DNA from: Paenibacillaceae bacterium
GTDB taxonomy: Bacteria > Bacillota > Clostridia > Lachnospirales > Lachnospiraceae
Assembly: GCA_015057715.1 (NCBI GenBank)
Contig: SVDS01000012.1
Span: 1-63,600 of the forward strand
Length of the DNA: 63,600 nt
Reading direction: 5' to 3'
Of this stretch, positions 34,170-43,414 are shown one piece after another (position 1 is the stretch's first letter; every line of letters starts with the position of its first letter). Position numbers and translations under genes: made by a program. The notes beneath the pieces are model-generated. The model searched no databases. It was not told where the DNA came from and saw only the letters and a program-made list of their open reading frames with translations.

Positions 34170-35222
34170 ATGGGTTTAGAAGAATATAAGGGTGTCTACA
34201 TATTTGCCCAGCAGGTGGATCATCAGCTTAGCCGAATTGCATTGGAACTGCTGGGTAAGGCAAGGGAACTGGCAGAGAATCTGGGGACGGATGTTACGGC
34301 GGTCCTGTTAGGCTCCGATGTAAAACAGATGGCAGATGAACTGGCTGAATATGGGGCGGATCATGTCATTGTGGTTGATAATCCGGTGTTAAAGGAATAC
34401 ATGACAGAACCATATACCCATGCTCTTTCCAGTGTGATTGAGAAATACAAACCGGAGATTGTATTGGTGGGTGCAACTGCAATTGGCCGTGATCTGGGAC
34501 CAAGAGTTTCGGCAAGGGTTGCAACTGGGCTCACTGCAGACTGTACCAAACTGGAGATCGGAGATTTTCCGCTTAACCCGGTAGCAGGAAGAGAACAGAA
34601 GCACAACCAGCTTCTGATGACCCGACCGGCTTTCGGCGGCAATACCATAGCCACCATAGCGTGTCCCAATCACCGTCCCCAGATGGCTACTGTGCGCCCC
34701 GGGGTGATGCAGGCAATCACACCCATAAAAGACCGGAAGGCAATGGTGGAAGAATTTGATCCCGGATTTACGCCCGATCATAAGTATGTTGAGATACTGG
34801 ATATTGTAAAATCGGTAGCGGAGTGCGCTGACATCATGGATGCCAAAATACTGGTGTCTGGCGGAAGGGGCATTGGCGGACCGGAAAATTTTGGTTTACT
34901 GGAAGAACTGGCTTCTTCTCTTAATGGTCAGGTCAGCTGTTCCCGCGCCGTTGTAGATGCAGGCTGGAAACCCAAGGATATGCAGGTAGGACAGACCGGC
35001 AAGACTGTGAGGCCAAATGTATATTTTGCCATTGGCATTTCAGGAGCGATCCAGCATGTGGCGGGTATGGAAGAGTCTGATATCATAATTGCTGTCAATA
35101 AGGACGAAACAGCTCCTATTTTTGATGTGGCTGATTATGGGATTGTGGGGGACTGGAAAAAGATTGTACCGGAGCTGATAAAAAAGATTCGCAGTGAAAC
35201 AGTAACAGCCCCTGTATACTAA
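34170..35222 (+). CDS. etfA: Electron transfer flavoprotein, alpha subunit
   Basis: A 350-residue EtfA with the FAD-binding C-terminal domain: [20 protein letters not shown], then the [28 protein letters not shown] block and the [23 protein letters not shown] end. I chose the ATG at 34170, six bases after GAGGTG; an ATG at 34146 in frame would add eight residues. It passes electrons between EtfB, Bcd and ferredoxin. It is the last large gene of the operon before a small membrane protein. Confidence 0.95.
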   Translation: MGLEEYKGVYIFAQQVDHQLSRIALELLGKARELAENLGTDVTAVLLGSDVKQMADELAEYGADHVIVVDNPVLKEYMTEPYTHALSSVIEKYKPEIVLVGATAIGRDLGPRVSARVATGLTADCTKLEIGDFPLNPVAGREQKHNQLLMTRPAFGGNTIATIACPNHRPQMATVRPGVMQAITPIKDRKAMVEEFDPGFTPDHKYVEILDIVKSVAECADIMDAKILVSGGRGIGGPENFGLLEELASSLNGQVSCSRAVVDAGWKPKDMQVGQTGKTVRPNVYFAIGISGAIQHVAGMEESDIIIAVNKDETAPIFDVADYGIVGDWKKIVPELIKKIRSETVTAPVY

Positions 35223-35298
35223 CTGGTCAAAGCTCCAACAGTTTGGTATACTTATTACAAAGTATCTGGAATAATCAAAACAAAAGGGGCGAGCAGAA

Positions 35299-35529
35299 AT
35301 GAGGAAATGGATTTGCGGATTTACAGGTTTAGCTGGGAGTGTTCTGATAATAGCGGGAGTATTGCTTACAAGAAATAAGGCAGTTGCAGTGATTGGCAAA
35401 GCCGATGGACCGACGTCGGTATTTATAGCAGGAAAGCCAAGTCCAGTTACTTCCACAGTCCTGTTGGTAAGTGGAATCATCATCATTCTGGGAACCATAA
35501 TTGTCATAATTAAAAATCGTAAATTATAA
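35299..35529 (+). CDS. Miniature membrane protein carrying the ADGPTS motif of Na+-pumping decarboxylase beta subunits
   Basis: A 76-residue protein with two predicted helices (about 6-23 and 52-71). Between them is AVIGKADGPTSVFIAGK (residues 30-46), matching the conserved VIGxADGPT signature of OadB/GcdB, the membrane subunits of oxaloacetate and glutaconyl-CoA decarboxylase pumps. Those subunits are ~400 residues, so this is not a full pump. Similar mini-proteins occur in related clostridia and are sometimes given the full subunit name. AGGGGCGAG precedes the ATG. It ends at a strong terminator and may be the last gene of the etf transcript or a separate unit. Confidence 0.7.
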   Translation: MRKWICGFTGLAGSVLIIAGVLLTRNKAVAVIGKADGPTSVFIAGKPSPVTSTVLLVSGIIIILGTIIVIIKNRKL

Positions 35530-35532
35530 ATA

Positions 35533-35570
35533 AGGACCAGCAGGCCATAGGATTTGTGCCTGCTGGTCTT
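35533..35570. terminator. Strong terminator between the mini-OadB and LysR genes
   Basis: AGGACCAGCAGGC pairs with GCCTGCTGGTCTT through an 11-bp GC-rich core (35535-35545 with 35558-35568) and a ~12-base loop. It ends the bcd-etf transcript and can also stop the converging lysR gene. Confidence 0.8.
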
Positions 35571-35624
35571 TGTATACTGGTTTACCACAAAGGTAAATTC
35601 ATCTATTAACTGCATTGGCTATTC

Positions 35625-36521
35625 TCAGTTGCTGCAGCTTTTAAAATATTCATCAGCCACTTCCAGTAATTTCTCAATACAATCATTTGATTCCCTGTTA
35701 TAAAGGCATGTTACTTTAAAATAATCATCAAAACCCGTCAGAGGAACAAATCGCACGGTATCATTTGCAAACTGTTTCATATGGCTGGCGAGAATGGAGA
35801 TGCCCAGCTGGCAGTCCACCATAAGCATCATATTAATCAGAGAGTTGGCCTCATAAACCGTGTTGGTAGAATAACCTTCCTGAGAATAGATATTGTCAAT
35901 CAAATTATGGTCGGTTCTGGAATACTTAGGGTCCATATGTATAAATGGCTCGTCCTTTATCATGGTGAGAGAAACAGATTTCAGCTCCGAAAATTTGTGG
36001 TTTTGAGGCAGAACCACACACATATGGTCTGTGAAAACGGTCTTTTTTAAAAACTGAGGCGGGCAGTCAATTTCTATATCCGGTAAGATGGCAACATCAA
36101 TCTGACCGCTTGTTAAGGTTTCCATAATGTAATCGTAGGTGTAGTCCATGGGGTTCACCTTGATGGTTGGGTGAAGCTCATGGAACCGCTTGATCAGCTT
36201 GGGAAAATGATGGACAAGGGCAGTTCCTAAAAGTCCGATGCTGATGACTCCTGTTGTCCCGTTTTCCATGTCTTTTACTTTTTTTACGGCAGAATCATAA
36301 GCATGAAGTATCTTTTTAATCTCGTGGTAAAAAATCTTTCCGGTTGGAGTCAGTTTTACCTCTCTTTTGTTTCGAATGAAAAGCTGGGAGCCGATGGAAT
36401 GCTCTAAGTTGATGACCAGCTTACTTAACGTCGGCTGGGTGATGTGAAGCTGTTGGGAAGCCTTCGTGTAGCTGAGGGTCTCAGCTAGGACAATAAAATA
36501 TTCTAATTGAAAAAGGTTCAT
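35625..36521 (-). CDS. LysR-family regulator of the phloroglucinol-type operon
   Basis: A 298-residue LysR protein with HTH YTKASQQLHITQPTLSKLVINLE and a full effector domain (about 90-290). It is divergent from the operon beginning at 36759, and the gap contains nested inverted repeats (36610-36658) with an ATTACT-N5-AGTAAT centre, consistent with a T-N11-A LysR site. The expected role is activation of the downstream genes when phloroglucinol or a breakdown product is present. It is less similar to the other two LysR proteins of the window than they are to each other. Confidence 0.9.
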   Translation of the reverse strand: MNLFQLEYFIVLAETLSYTKASQQLHITQPTLSKLVINLEHSIGSQLFIRNKREVKLTPTGKIFYHEIKKILHAYDSAVKKVKDMENGTTGVISIGLLGTALVHHFPKLIKRFHELHPTIKVNPMDYTYDYIMETLTSGQIDVAILPDIEIDCPPQFLKKTVFTDHMCVVLPQNHKFSELKSVSLTMIKDEPFIHMDPKYSRTDHNLIDNIYSQEGYSTNTVYEANSLINMMLMVDCQLGISILASHMKQFANDTVRFVPLTGFDDYFKVTCLYNRESNDCIEKLLEVADEYFKSCSN

Positions 36522-36609
36522 CTATATTCTCCATTTTACTAAAAAAACTCATTTTTACACATCTATCATATCATAAATTTCGCTAAAGATCTCTTTATTA
36601 AAAAAAACG

Positions 36610-36658
36610 TTGATAATATTGCATGAAAAATTACTATAACAGTAATGAAAATTATCAA
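36610..36658. promoter_or_regulatory. Nested inverted repeats, candidate LysR operator
   Basis: The inner dyad ATTACT-ATAAC-AGTAAT occupies 36630-36646 and contains a T-N11-A pattern. The outer arms TTGATAAT (36610-36617) and ATTATCAA (36651-36658) are perfect inverted copies. Both are centred within four bases of each other, midway between the divergent lysR and operon starts. No consensus promoter is clear nearby. Confidence 0.55.
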
Positions 36659-36758
36659 TTTATTATAAAAACAAAAAGGTGATACACTGAAATTACAAAA
36701 TCAATATGAAATGAATATCAATCGTTGTCACAATTTGTAAAGAGAGAAGGTGTTACAT

Positions 36759-37703
36759 ATGATTCGTAATATTGCTGTGATAGGAGCCGGTACCATGGGG
36801 CATGCCATAGCGGGGTGCTTTGCTCTATATGGATATCCTGTTTCGGTTTATGAAAGCTTTGAAGAGGTACGCAATACCTGCAGGGAAACAATAAGAAAAC
36901 AGTATAAACTTCTCCATGAGGAGGGGCTGATTGAACCGGGCGATATAGAAAAATCTTTGATCAGAATCCAGACCTTTGATGACCTTAAGACCGCTGTAAA
37001 GAATGCAGATTATATCATCGAAGCCATTCCGGAAAGACTGGATTTAAAGCAGCAGCTATTTGAAGACCTCATAAAGTACTCTCCGGCAGATGCCATCATC
37101 GCCAGCAACACTTCCAGCATCGCATTTTCCGACTTAACCTCAAAATTAGAGGAAAAGGATAAATCCAGGGTCATGGTATGCCACTGGTATAATCCTGCCC
37201 ATTTAATTCCGCTGGTGGAGCTGTCATTTTTCGGAAACATGCCGGAAAGCCGTTTCAAGGAGGTAGAGGATCTTTACCGATCCATCGAAAAAAGGCCTGC
37301 AAAGGTGAAAAAGGACATTCCAGGACTTTTAGCCAACCGAATCCAGCAGGGTATCGCAAGAGAGGTATTTTCCCTCATGGAAATGGGCGCGGCTGATCCC
37401 GGGGATATTGATGTTGCTTTAAAATACGGCCCTGCATTTCGGTATGCCACCACTGGTCAGCTTGAGGTGACCGACTTCGGCGGGCTGGACATCTGGTGCG
37501 CCGTGGGAGACAACCTGTTGGCTGTTATGGATCGGTCAGCTCAGGCAAGCCCGCTTTTGCGGGAAAAGGTCATGGAAGGCAAGCTGGGATTTAAGACAGG
37601 AGAAGGGTTCTTTGCGTATCCGGAGCAGGAAAAGCAGGAGATTCAGAACCAGTTCCATAAGCGGTTAATCCGACAGCTTAAGACCAGTAAGAATTACGAT
37701 TAA
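36759..37703 (+). CDS. 3-Hydroxyacyl-CoA dehydrogenase family protein, probable 3-hydroxy-5-oxohexanoate dehydrogenase
   Basis: A 314-residue NAD-dependent dehydrogenase. The Rossmann motif AVIGAGTMGHAIAG starts at residue 5, and the catalytic histidine is in VMVCHWYNPAHLIPLVE. The C-terminal helical domain follows (about 190-300). Ordinary members oxidise L-3-hydroxyacyl-CoA; in the published clostridial phloroglucinol pathway a dehydrogenase of this type oxidises 3-hydroxy-5-oxohexanoate to triacetate. The neighbouring reductase, ring hydrolase and BKACE genes make that the likely role here. The ATG at 36759 follows AGAAGGTG. It is the first gene after the divergent lysR. Confidence 0.78.
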   Translation: MIRNIAVIGAGTMGHAIAGCFALYGYPVSVYESFEEVRNTCRETIRKQYKLLHEEGLIEPGDIEKSLIRIQTFDDLKTAVKNADYIIEAIPERLDLKQQLFEDLIKYSPADAIIASNTSSIAFSDLTSKLEEKDKSRVMVCHWYNPAHLIPLVELSFFGNMPESRFKEVEDLYRSIEKRPAKVKKDIPGLLANRIQQGIAREVFSLMEMGAADPGDIDVALKYGPAFRYATTGQLEVTDFGGLDIWCAVGDNLLAVMDRSAQASPLLREKVMEGKLGFKTGEGFFAYPEQEKQEIQNQFHKRLIRQLKTSKNYD

Positions 37704-37737
37704 ACGCAGCAAAAGCATATAAAACGGAGGGGAAATA

Positions 37738-38085
37738 ATGATAAAGAGAACGCTGGAAGAATTAAAAAGCTACAATGCCCCAGGCCATTTCCAAATGACG
37801 GCTATGAGGATTCATGGAAAAGAAGAGACAGGAGCCAGGAAGTTCTGGATGGGACTGTCCACTTTTTTACCGGGAGGCGGGGCGGAATATGCCTATGAAG
37901 ACAATCCCTTAGAGAAGGTATATTACGTCCTGGAAGGTGAAATGACAGTGACGGATAAAACCGGAACCAGGTATGTCATTCATCAGAACGAAAGCATTTC
38001 CTTCCAGCCCAATGAAGGACGCTATTTAGTCAATGAATCCAACCGTCCGGCAAGTATGCTGGTCATCATCAATTATCCGGAGTAG
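37738..38085 (+). CDS. Small cupin-domain protein
   Basis: A 115-residue single-domain cupin. The beta-barrel motifs appear as STFLPGGGAEYAYEDNPLEKVYYVLEGEMTV and, after a gap, SISFQPNEGRYLVNES. The usual second-position histidines of the first metal motif are replaced (AEYAYEDN), so it may not bind metal in the normal way. Cupins serve as isomerases, dioxygenases or regulators. It lies between the dehydrogenase and the SDR reductase, with AACGGAGG before its ATG; it may assist tautomerisation of dihydrophloroglucinol, but that is a guess. Confidence 0.75.
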   Translation: MIKRTLEELKSYNAPGHFQMTAMRIHGKEETGARKFWMGLSTFLPGGGAEYAYEDNPLEKVYYVLEGEMTVTDKTGTRYVIHQNESISFQPNEGRYLVNESNRPASMLVIINYPE

Positions 38086-38100
38086 GAGGAAGAGATCCAT

Positions 38101-38889
38101 ATGGTAAGCAAGGAATTTATGGGAAATTTATTTGACGTGTCCGGCAAGGTTGCCCTTGTGACGGGAGCCACAGGAGCTCTTGGAAAGGCAGTGTCCATCG
38201 GTTACGGTCTGGCAGGAATGAAAGTCATGGTCACAGGCCGCAAGGAAGAAACCTGCAGGGCGCTTTGTAAGGAGTTAGAAGTACAGGGCATTCAGTGCGG
38301 ATATTCCACAGGGGACCCGGCTGTAGAAGCAGATGTGATTAAGGTTGTCAACGATACCATCAAGGTATTTGGAGAAATCAATGTGCTGGTGACAGCGGCT
38401 GGATACAATAAGCCTCAGCCCATAGTCGAACAGGATTTATCCACATGGAAGCAGATTATGGATTCAGACGTTCAGGGAACCTGGCTCTTTTGCAAATACG
38501 TGGGTGAGCAGATGATAAACCAGGGCAAAGGCGGAAAGGTTATTATGGTTTCCTCTGCCCGCTCCAAAATGGGCATGGCAAATTATACTGGCTATTGTAC
38601 CGCAAAGGGCGGCATTGATTTAATGGCCCAGTCTCTGGCCTGCGAGTGGACCGCAAAATACCACATTAATGTGAACACGATTAATCCCACCGTGTTCCGC
38701 TCTGATTTAACCGAATGGATGTTTGCCCCGGAAAGCGCTGTTTACCAGAATTTCTTAAAACGCCTTCCCATCGGACGTCTGGGTGAGCCGGAGGATTTTG
38801 TGGGGCCGTGCATTTTTCTGGCATCAAAGGCCAGCGATTTCATGACGGGGGCCAATGTGGCCACAGACGGTGGATATTGGGCCAACTAA
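38101..38889 (+). CDS. SDR-family reductase, probable phloroglucinol reductase
   Basis: A 262-residue short-chain dehydrogenase. The cofactor loop TGATGALG begins at residue 21, and the active-site residues are the serine in VSSARS and YCTAKGG (Tyr-x3-Lys). The usual NAG motif is altered to TAAGYN. NADP preference is plausible, since an arginine-containing GRKEE follows strand 2. The known phloroglucinol reductase of clostridia, which reduces the aromatic ring to dihydrophloroglucinol with NADPH, is an SDR protein in the same gene setting. The assignment therefore rests on neighbours. A GGAGGAAGAG site precedes the ATG. Confidence 0.75.
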   Translation: MVSKEFMGNLFDVSGKVALVTGATGALGKAVSIGYGLAGMKVMVTGRKEETCRALCKELEVQGIQCGYSTGDPAVEADVIKVVNDTIKVFGEINVLVTAAGYNKPQPIVEQDLSTWKQIMDSDVQGTWLFCKYVGEQMINQGKGGKVIMVSSARSKMGMANYTGYCTAKGGIDLMAQSLACEWTAKYHINVNTINPTVFRSDLTEWMFAPESAVYQNFLKRLPIGRLGEPEDFVGPCIFLASKASDFMTGANVATDGGYWAN

Positions 38890-38948
38890 TTGGAGCCAGA
38901 CCATTTGAACATAAAAAATATATAGTTAGATGACGGAGGTAAACACCC

Positions 38949-39884
38949 ATGAGCAAGAAAGTATTCGTAGACTTAACCCATCCATTCAGTGCCGATATTC
39001 CCCGCTGGCCATATTTTGACAAGCCAGTCATCGACAATAAGCACTCCCTTGCAAAGGGCGGTGTTTTAACCCAATACATAGGCTGCACCATGCATACCGG
39101 AACCCACTGCGATGCACCGAGACATGTCATGGAGAAGGAATTTGACGGAAAACGTGCCCGTTATACCCATGAGATGCCAGTAGATGCTTATACAGGAGAT
39201 GCCATCTGTCTGGAAATTGAAATCGAGACATGGGGGCTTATTACAGGAAAGCATTTAGAAGATGCATGTGATAGAGCCAACATTAAACCGGAAGAACTGG
39301 AGGGCATGATTGTCTGCTTAAACACCGGAATGCACCGCAAGTTTGACGATTCCAAGGAATATTACCACTATTCCTGCGGCACAGGCATTGAAGCTGGGAA
39401 ATGGTTTGTGGAGCACAAGGTAAAATGTGTCGCTATGGATATGCAGGCATTAGACCATCCCCTTCACACAGCCATGGGCAACAACGGCATGACAAGAATG
39501 AATTTATTAGGTGCTTCCGGAAGACCCATCACCGAGGAATATATTGAAAAATTCGGTGAAGAGGCATATGCGGAATTTGATAAAGAATTATACATCAGAC
39601 TTCACGGCCAGGAAGCCTATAACGAGAAATTTGGTGAACTGGAAGCAATCGGCTGCTGGGGAACCTGGGAGCCGTGCCATAAAGAGATGCTGGGACACGG
39701 AATCGTGGGCGTAGAAAACTTAGGGGGCAACTTAGATAAAGTTTCCGGAAAACGGTTCCGTTTCTACTGTTTCCCTCTCCGCTGGCACTTAGGTGACGGT
39801 TCCATGGCACGTTGCGTGGCAGAAATCGACGAGGACGATTTAAACGATGTTCCGGAAAGAACATATCAGTATGGAGGATTTTAA
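38949..39884 (+). CDS. Cyclase-family metal hydrolase, probable dihydrophloroglucinol cyclohydrolase
   Basis: A 311-residue member of the cyclase/kynurenine-formamidase fold (PF04199). The metal-binding signature HTGTHCDAPRH starts at His49 (His49, His53, Asp55), and the later VAMDMQALDHPLHT segment adds further ligands. It is longer than ordinary formamidases (~210 residues), with an extra ~80-residue C-terminal region. In the published pathway, a manganese-dependent protein of this family opens dihydrophloroglucinol to 3-hydroxy-5-oxohexanoate. It sits between the SDR and BKACE genes, with the BKACE start only one base after its stop. Confidence 0.78.
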   Translation: MSKKVFVDLTHPFSADIPRWPYFDKPVIDNKHSLAKGGVLTQYIGCTMHTGTHCDAPRHVMEKEFDGKRARYTHEMPVDAYTGDAICLEIEIETWGLITGKHLEDACDRANIKPEELEGMIVCLNTGMHRKFDDSKEYYHYSCGTGIEAGKWFVEHKVKCVAMDMQALDHPLHTAMGNNGMTRMNLLGASGRPITEEYIEKFGEEAYAEFDKELYIRLHGQEAYNEKFGELEAIGCWGTWEPCHKEMLGHGIVGVENLGGNLDKVSGKRFRFYCFPLRWHLGDGSMARCVAEIDEDDLNDVPERTYQYGGF

Positions 39885-39885
39885 T

Positions 39886-40719
39886 ATGGAAGATTTGAGC
39901 AATAAGGTAATTCTGACCGTAGCCACTACGGGCGCCTGGCCCACAAAGGAAATTACCCCCTATGTGCCCATTCAGCCCGAAGAGATCGCCCAGGAGGTTT
40001 ACGCCTGTTATAAAGCAGGGGCTTCCATGGCACACATACACGTAAGAGATGACCAGTCGAAAGCTTCCATGGATTACAATAAATTCGAAGAGACTGTCCG
40101 TCTCATCCGAGCCAAAGAAGATTGTGATATTGTCTTAAATTTAACAACCTCCGGAGGGATCGGATTGGACGATGAAGTAAGAATCAGACCCTTTAAAGAA
40201 TTAAAACCGGAGCTGGCTTCTTATGACTGCGGTTCCATGAACTGGCAGAATAACTGCGTGTTTGAAAACAGCCCTGCTTTTCTGGAGAAACTTGGCAACG
40301 CCATGGAGGAAGCAGGTGTAAAGCCTGAAATTGAAATTTTCGATGTGGGTATGATCTACAATGCCCTTTATTACTTAAAAAAAGGCGTCTTAAAAGCCCC
40401 TCTCCATTTTCAGTTTGTATTAGGCGCGGCAGGAGGAATGCCTGCAACCGTAGAAAACCTGGTCTATTTAAAAAATCTGGTTCCGGAAGGTTCCACCTGG
40501 AGTGCTCTTGGGATTGGGAAAGGCCACCTTCCCATTCTATACACCGCGCTGGCACTTGGGGGAAATATCCGTGTGGGAATGGAAGATAACATTATGTACA
40601 GCAAAGGGGAACTGGCAAAGTCTAATGTAGAATTTGTGGAACGGGCAAAGCGCATCATCCATGAATTTGGCAAAGAGGTTGCTACACCGGAGGAAACAAG
40701 ACAGATACTTGGGGTATAG
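39886..40719 (+). CDS. BKACE-family beta-keto acid cleavage enzyme, probable triacetate acetoacetate-lyase
   Basis: A 277-residue DUF849/BKACE protein. The zinc-binding HIHVRDD appears early (near residue 47), and [24 protein letters not shown] near the end is the family's second signature. BKACE enzymes condense a beta-keto acid with acetyl-CoA and split it to a new acyl-CoA and acetoacetate. For triacetate (3,5-dioxohexanoate) the products are acetoacetate and acetoacetyl-CoA, which the thiolase and CoA-transferase downstream could use. The ATG at 39886 follows GGAGGATTTTAAT; an ATG at 39847 in frame lies inside the cyclase gene. Its stop touches the first copy of a 52-bp tandem repeat. Confidence 0.85.
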   Translation: MEDLSNKVILTVATTGAWPTKEITPYVPIQPEEIAQEVYACYKAGASMAHIHVRDDQSKASMDYNKFEETVRLIRAKEDCDIVLNLTTSGGIGLDDEVRIRPFKELKPELASYDCGSMNWQNNCVFENSPAFLEKLGNAMEEAGVKPEIEIFDVGMIYNALYYLKKGVLKAPLHFQFVLGAAGGMPATVENLVYLKNLVPEGSTWSALGIGKGHLPILYTALALGGNIRVGMEDNIMYSKGELAKSNVEFVERAKRIIHEFGKEVATPEETRQILGV

Positions 40720-40844
40720 CGTGGGCAGGAAAGAGGAAACACCCTGCGGGTATACCTTTATGCCCAGAAAGCGTGGGCAGGAAAGAGGAAACACCCTGCG
40801 GGTATACCTTTATGCCCAGAAAGCGTGGGCAGGAAAGAGGAAAC
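40719..40844 (+). repeat. 52-bp tandem repeat (2.4 copies) containing the thiolase ribosome site
   Basis: The units at 40719-40770 and 40771-40822 are identical, and a 22-bp partial third copy (40823-40844) ends directly at the thiolase ATG. Each unit begins GCGTGGGCAGGAAAGAGG, so the AGGAAAGAGG ribosome site is present three times, although only the last is next to a gene. At each junction TGCCCA pairs with TGGGCA around a 7-base loop (40761-40779 and again 40813-40831). Perfect identity suggests recent duplication, and copy number could vary. Confidence 0.95.
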
Positions 40845-42023
40845 ATGAGAGAAGTTGTTATTGTAAGTGCTGCCCGGACAGCCATCGGCAGCTTTGGGGG
40901 CAGCCTTGCTGCCATTTCAGCGGTGGATTTAGGGGCCACGGCTGCAAAAGGTGCGATCGAACGGGCTGGAATTAAGCCGGAGCAAATTGATGAAGTCATC
41001 GTAGGAAATGTACTCAGCGCAGGCTCAGGACAAAACGTGGCACGCCAGATATCCTTAAAAGCAGGGGTGCCGGTGGAGGTACCCGCTATGGGAATCAGCA
41101 AAGTTTGCGGTTCCGGCTTAAGAGCAGTTACTCTTGCTGCACAGATTATTAAGGCGGGAGATGCCGACTTGATCCTGGCTGGCGGAGCAGAGAGCATGTC
41201 ATGTGCGCCCTATGTCTTAAACAATCACCGGTTCGGACACAAAATGGGAAATGAAACTCTGGTAGATACCATGATTCAGGATGGCCTGTGGGATGTATAT
41301 AACGATTATCACATGGGTGTCACTGCAGAAAACATTGCGAAGCGGTACAAAATAACCAGACAGGAGCAGGACATGTTTTCAGCAGAAAGCCAGCAAAGAG
41401 CACAAAAGGCCATAGAAGCAGGCCGTTTTAAAGAAGAAATCGTACCGGTTTTAATCCCTGTAAGAAAAGGCGAGCCCAAGGTTTTTAATACGGACGAATT
41501 TCCTCGGTTCGGAACGACAGAGGAGACCCTTGGAACGCTTCGTCCCTCTTTTATCAAGGACGGAACCGTCACAGCAGGCAATGCTTCCGGATTAAATGAT
41601 GGAGCTGCCATGGTGATTCTCTGCTCCAAAGAAAAGGCGGAAGAATTAGGGCTTCCGATTATGGCAAGGATTACAGGCTATGGCTCTGCAGGCGTAGAAC
41701 CGGAGGTTATGGGTCTTGGCGTGATCCCGGCGGCAGAGCTTGCCATGAAACATGCCAAAATCACCGCGAAAGAACTGGATCTGGCAGAAGCCAACGAAGC
41801 ATTTGCGGCTCAGGCTATTGCCGTGTGCCGTGACTTAGGCCTTGACCCGGCAAAGACCAACGTAAATGGCGGGGCGATTGCCTTAGGCCATCCCATCGGC
41901 GCTTCCGGAGCAAGAATCCTGACCACCCTCCTCTATGAGATGGAGAAGCGGGATGCAAAAAAAGGTCTTGCCACCTTATGCATTGGCGGGGGCATGGGAA
42001 CAGCAATCGTAGTGGAACGATAG
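40845..42023 (+). CDS. Acetyl-CoA C-acetyltransferase (thiolase)
   Basis: A 392-residue thiolase that splits acetoacetyl-CoA with CoA to two acetyl-CoA, or runs in reverse. The nucleophilic cysteine is in [11 protein letters not shown], the catalytic histidine in [20 protein letters not shown], and the second cysteine in [13 protein letters not shown]. The start is the ATG at 40845, just after the last repeat unit; the frame stays open upstream through the repeats but that part is not conserved sequence. In this operon it would finish phloroglucinol breakdown by cleaving acetoacetyl-CoA from the BKACE and CoA-transferase steps. Confidence 0.95.
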   Translation: MREVVIVSAARTAIGSFGGSLAAISAVDLGATAAKGAIERAGIKPEQIDEVIVGNVLSAGSGQNVARQISLKAGVPVEVPAMGISKVCGSGLRAVTLAAQIIKAGDADLILAGGAESMSCAPYVLNNHRFGHKMGNETLVDTMIQDGLWDVYNDYHMGVTAENIAKRYKITRQEQDMFSAESQQRAQKAIEAGRFKEEIVPVLIPVRKGEPKVFNTDEFPRFGTTEETLGTLRPSFIKDGTVTAGNASGLNDGAAMVILCSKEKAEELGLPIMARITGYGSAGVEPEVMGLGVIPAAELAMKHAKITAKELDLAEANEAFAAQAIAVCRDLGLDPAKTNVNGGAIALGHPIGASGARILTTLLYEMEKRDAKKGLATLCIGGGMGTAIVVER

Positions 42024-42034
42024 GAGGAATGCGC

Positions 42035-42694
42035 ATGAAAATAGTTTCGCCCCAGGAAGCGGTTGCTTCCATTAATGACGGAGCCGTAATCATGATCGGA
42101 GGTTTCATGTCAAACGGAACTCCGGAAATCCTGATTGATGCGCTGATAGAAAAAGATCTTAATAATCTTACGATTATTGCAAATGACGGAGGAACTCTTG
42201 ATACAGGAATTGGCCGTCTTATTAAAACAGGAGCAGTCAGCCGACTGATCGCTTCCCACATTGGCCTAAATCCACTCACAGGACAGCTTATGAACGAGGG
42301 AAAAATGGAGGTGCAGCTTGTACCTCAGGGAACTCTTGCAGAGCAGATCCGCGCGGGAGGAGCTGGCCTTGGTGGTGTTCTCACCCCGACCGGACTGGGC
42401 ACAGAAATTGAAGAGGGAAAACAGGTAATTGAAGTGGAGGGAAAACACTTTGTCCTTGAAAAGCCACTAAAAGCCGATTTTGCTCTGATTCGCGCCTCCG
42501 TTGCTGATGAAAAGGGTAATTTGTTCTACCGGGCAACCACCAGGAATTTCAATCCCATGATGGCGACTGCGGCAGAAACCGTAATTGCAGCGGCGGAAGA
42601 GATCGTGGAAGTAGGAAAGATTCAGGCAGAAAGCGTAGCTACGCCTGGAATATTTGTGGACTTCCTTGTAGGAGGTGAACCTTATGTCGATTAA
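42035..42694 (+). CDS. 3-Oxoacid (acetoacetate) CoA-transferase, subunit A
   Basis: A 219-residue alpha subunit. The glycine-rich [17 protein letters not shown] start, the [13 protein letters not shown] loop and the [15 protein letters not shown] segment are typical of AtoD/CtfA proteins. With subunit B it moves CoA from acetyl-CoA or another donor to acetoacetate. It has a GGAGGAAT site and its last bases overlap the subunit B start by 11. In this operon it would activate acetoacetate released by the BKACE step. Confidence 0.93.
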   Translation: MKIVSPQEAVASINDGAVIMIGGFMSNGTPEILIDALIEKDLNNLTIIANDGGTLDTGIGRLIKTGAVSRLIASHIGLNPLTGQLMNEGKMEVQLVPQGTLAEQIRAGGAGLGGVLTPTGLGTEIEEGKQVIEVEGKHFVLEKPLKADFALIRASVADEKGNLFYRATTRNFNPMMATAAETVIAAAEEIVEVGKIQAESVATPGIFVDFLVGGEPYVD

Positions 42695-43331
42695 AGAAAG
42701 GATTGCCAGGCGTGTGGCAAAAGAATTAAATGACGGAGATGTGGTAAATCTGGGAATTGGACTTCCTACCATGGTTGCCGATTACATACCGGATGGAATG
42801 ACCATTCACCTCCAGTCTGAAAATGGAATCCTGGGCATGGGACCTGTGCCTGGAGCCGACGGATACGATTCTAATATTGTCAATGCAGGCGGAAAACCTG
42901 TGACTGTAGAACATGGAGCCAGTTATTTTGACAGTGCATTTTCCTTTTCCATTATTCGCGGGGGGCACGTGAATGTAACGGTTCTGGGAGCCTTGCAGGT
43001 GGATCAGCAGGGAAGCCTTGCCAGCCACATCATACCCGGTAAGATGGTTCCTGGCATGGGGGGAGCCATGGATTTAGTAACAGGCTCCAAAAAGGTGATC
43101 ATTGCCATGACCCATACGGCAAAGGATGGTTCTCCAAAGATATTAAACAATATCACATTACCGCCAACGGCAGTTTGTAAGGTCCACAAAATTGTGACGG
43201 AACTTGCTGTCATTGAGGTGACAAAGGACGGTCTTGTCCTTAAGGAAGTTTCCGTGGACACAACACCAGAAGAGGTGGCTGCAAAGACAGAAGCACCTCT
43301 GATTATGGCGGAGTGCATCGGGCGCTTTTAA
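42684..43331 (+). CDS. 3-Oxoacid (acetoacetate) CoA-transferase, subunit B
   Basis: A 215-residue beta subunit carrying the catalytic glutamate in [12 protein letters not shown]. The [13 protein letters not shown] segment and the [14 protein letters not shown] region are standard for AtoA/CtfB proteins. The ATG at 42684 follows GGAGGTGAA inside the end of subunit A, ensuring coupled synthesis. The stop is followed by 83 bases to the PhlG-like gene without an obvious terminator. Confidence 0.93.
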   Translation: MSIKERIARRVAKELNDGDVVNLGIGLPTMVADYIPDGMTIHLQSENGILGMGPVPGADGYDSNIVNAGGKPVTVEHGASYFDSAFSFSIIRGGHVNVTVLGALQVDQQGSLASHIIPGKMVPGMGGAMDLVTGSKKVIIAMTHTAKDGSPKILNNITLPPTAVCKVHKIVTELAVIEVTKDGLVLKEVSVDTTPEEVAAKTEAPLIMAECIGRF

Positions 43332-43414
43332 TATTCCACTGACTTGAAGTATTTTAGAAAATGAATTATAAATATAGTTTAAGCAATAAAAAATTAAAGA
43401 CAGGAGATAGGAAT

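Noticed and set aside
35299-35529. A full Na+-translocating decarboxylase beta subunit
   Set aside because: Only ~17 residues around ADGPTS match; the real subunit is about 400 residues with many more helices.
40719-40844. The repeated units as a CRISPR array
   Set aside because: The copies are directly adjacent with no unique spacers, only 2.4 units exist, and no cas gene is nearby.
40773-40844. An N-terminal extension of the thiolase reading through the repeat
   Set aside because: The frame is open but uses repeat DNA whose unit length (52) is not a multiple of three; thiolases begin at the conserved [11 protein letters not shown] segment and a ribosome site precedes that ATG.
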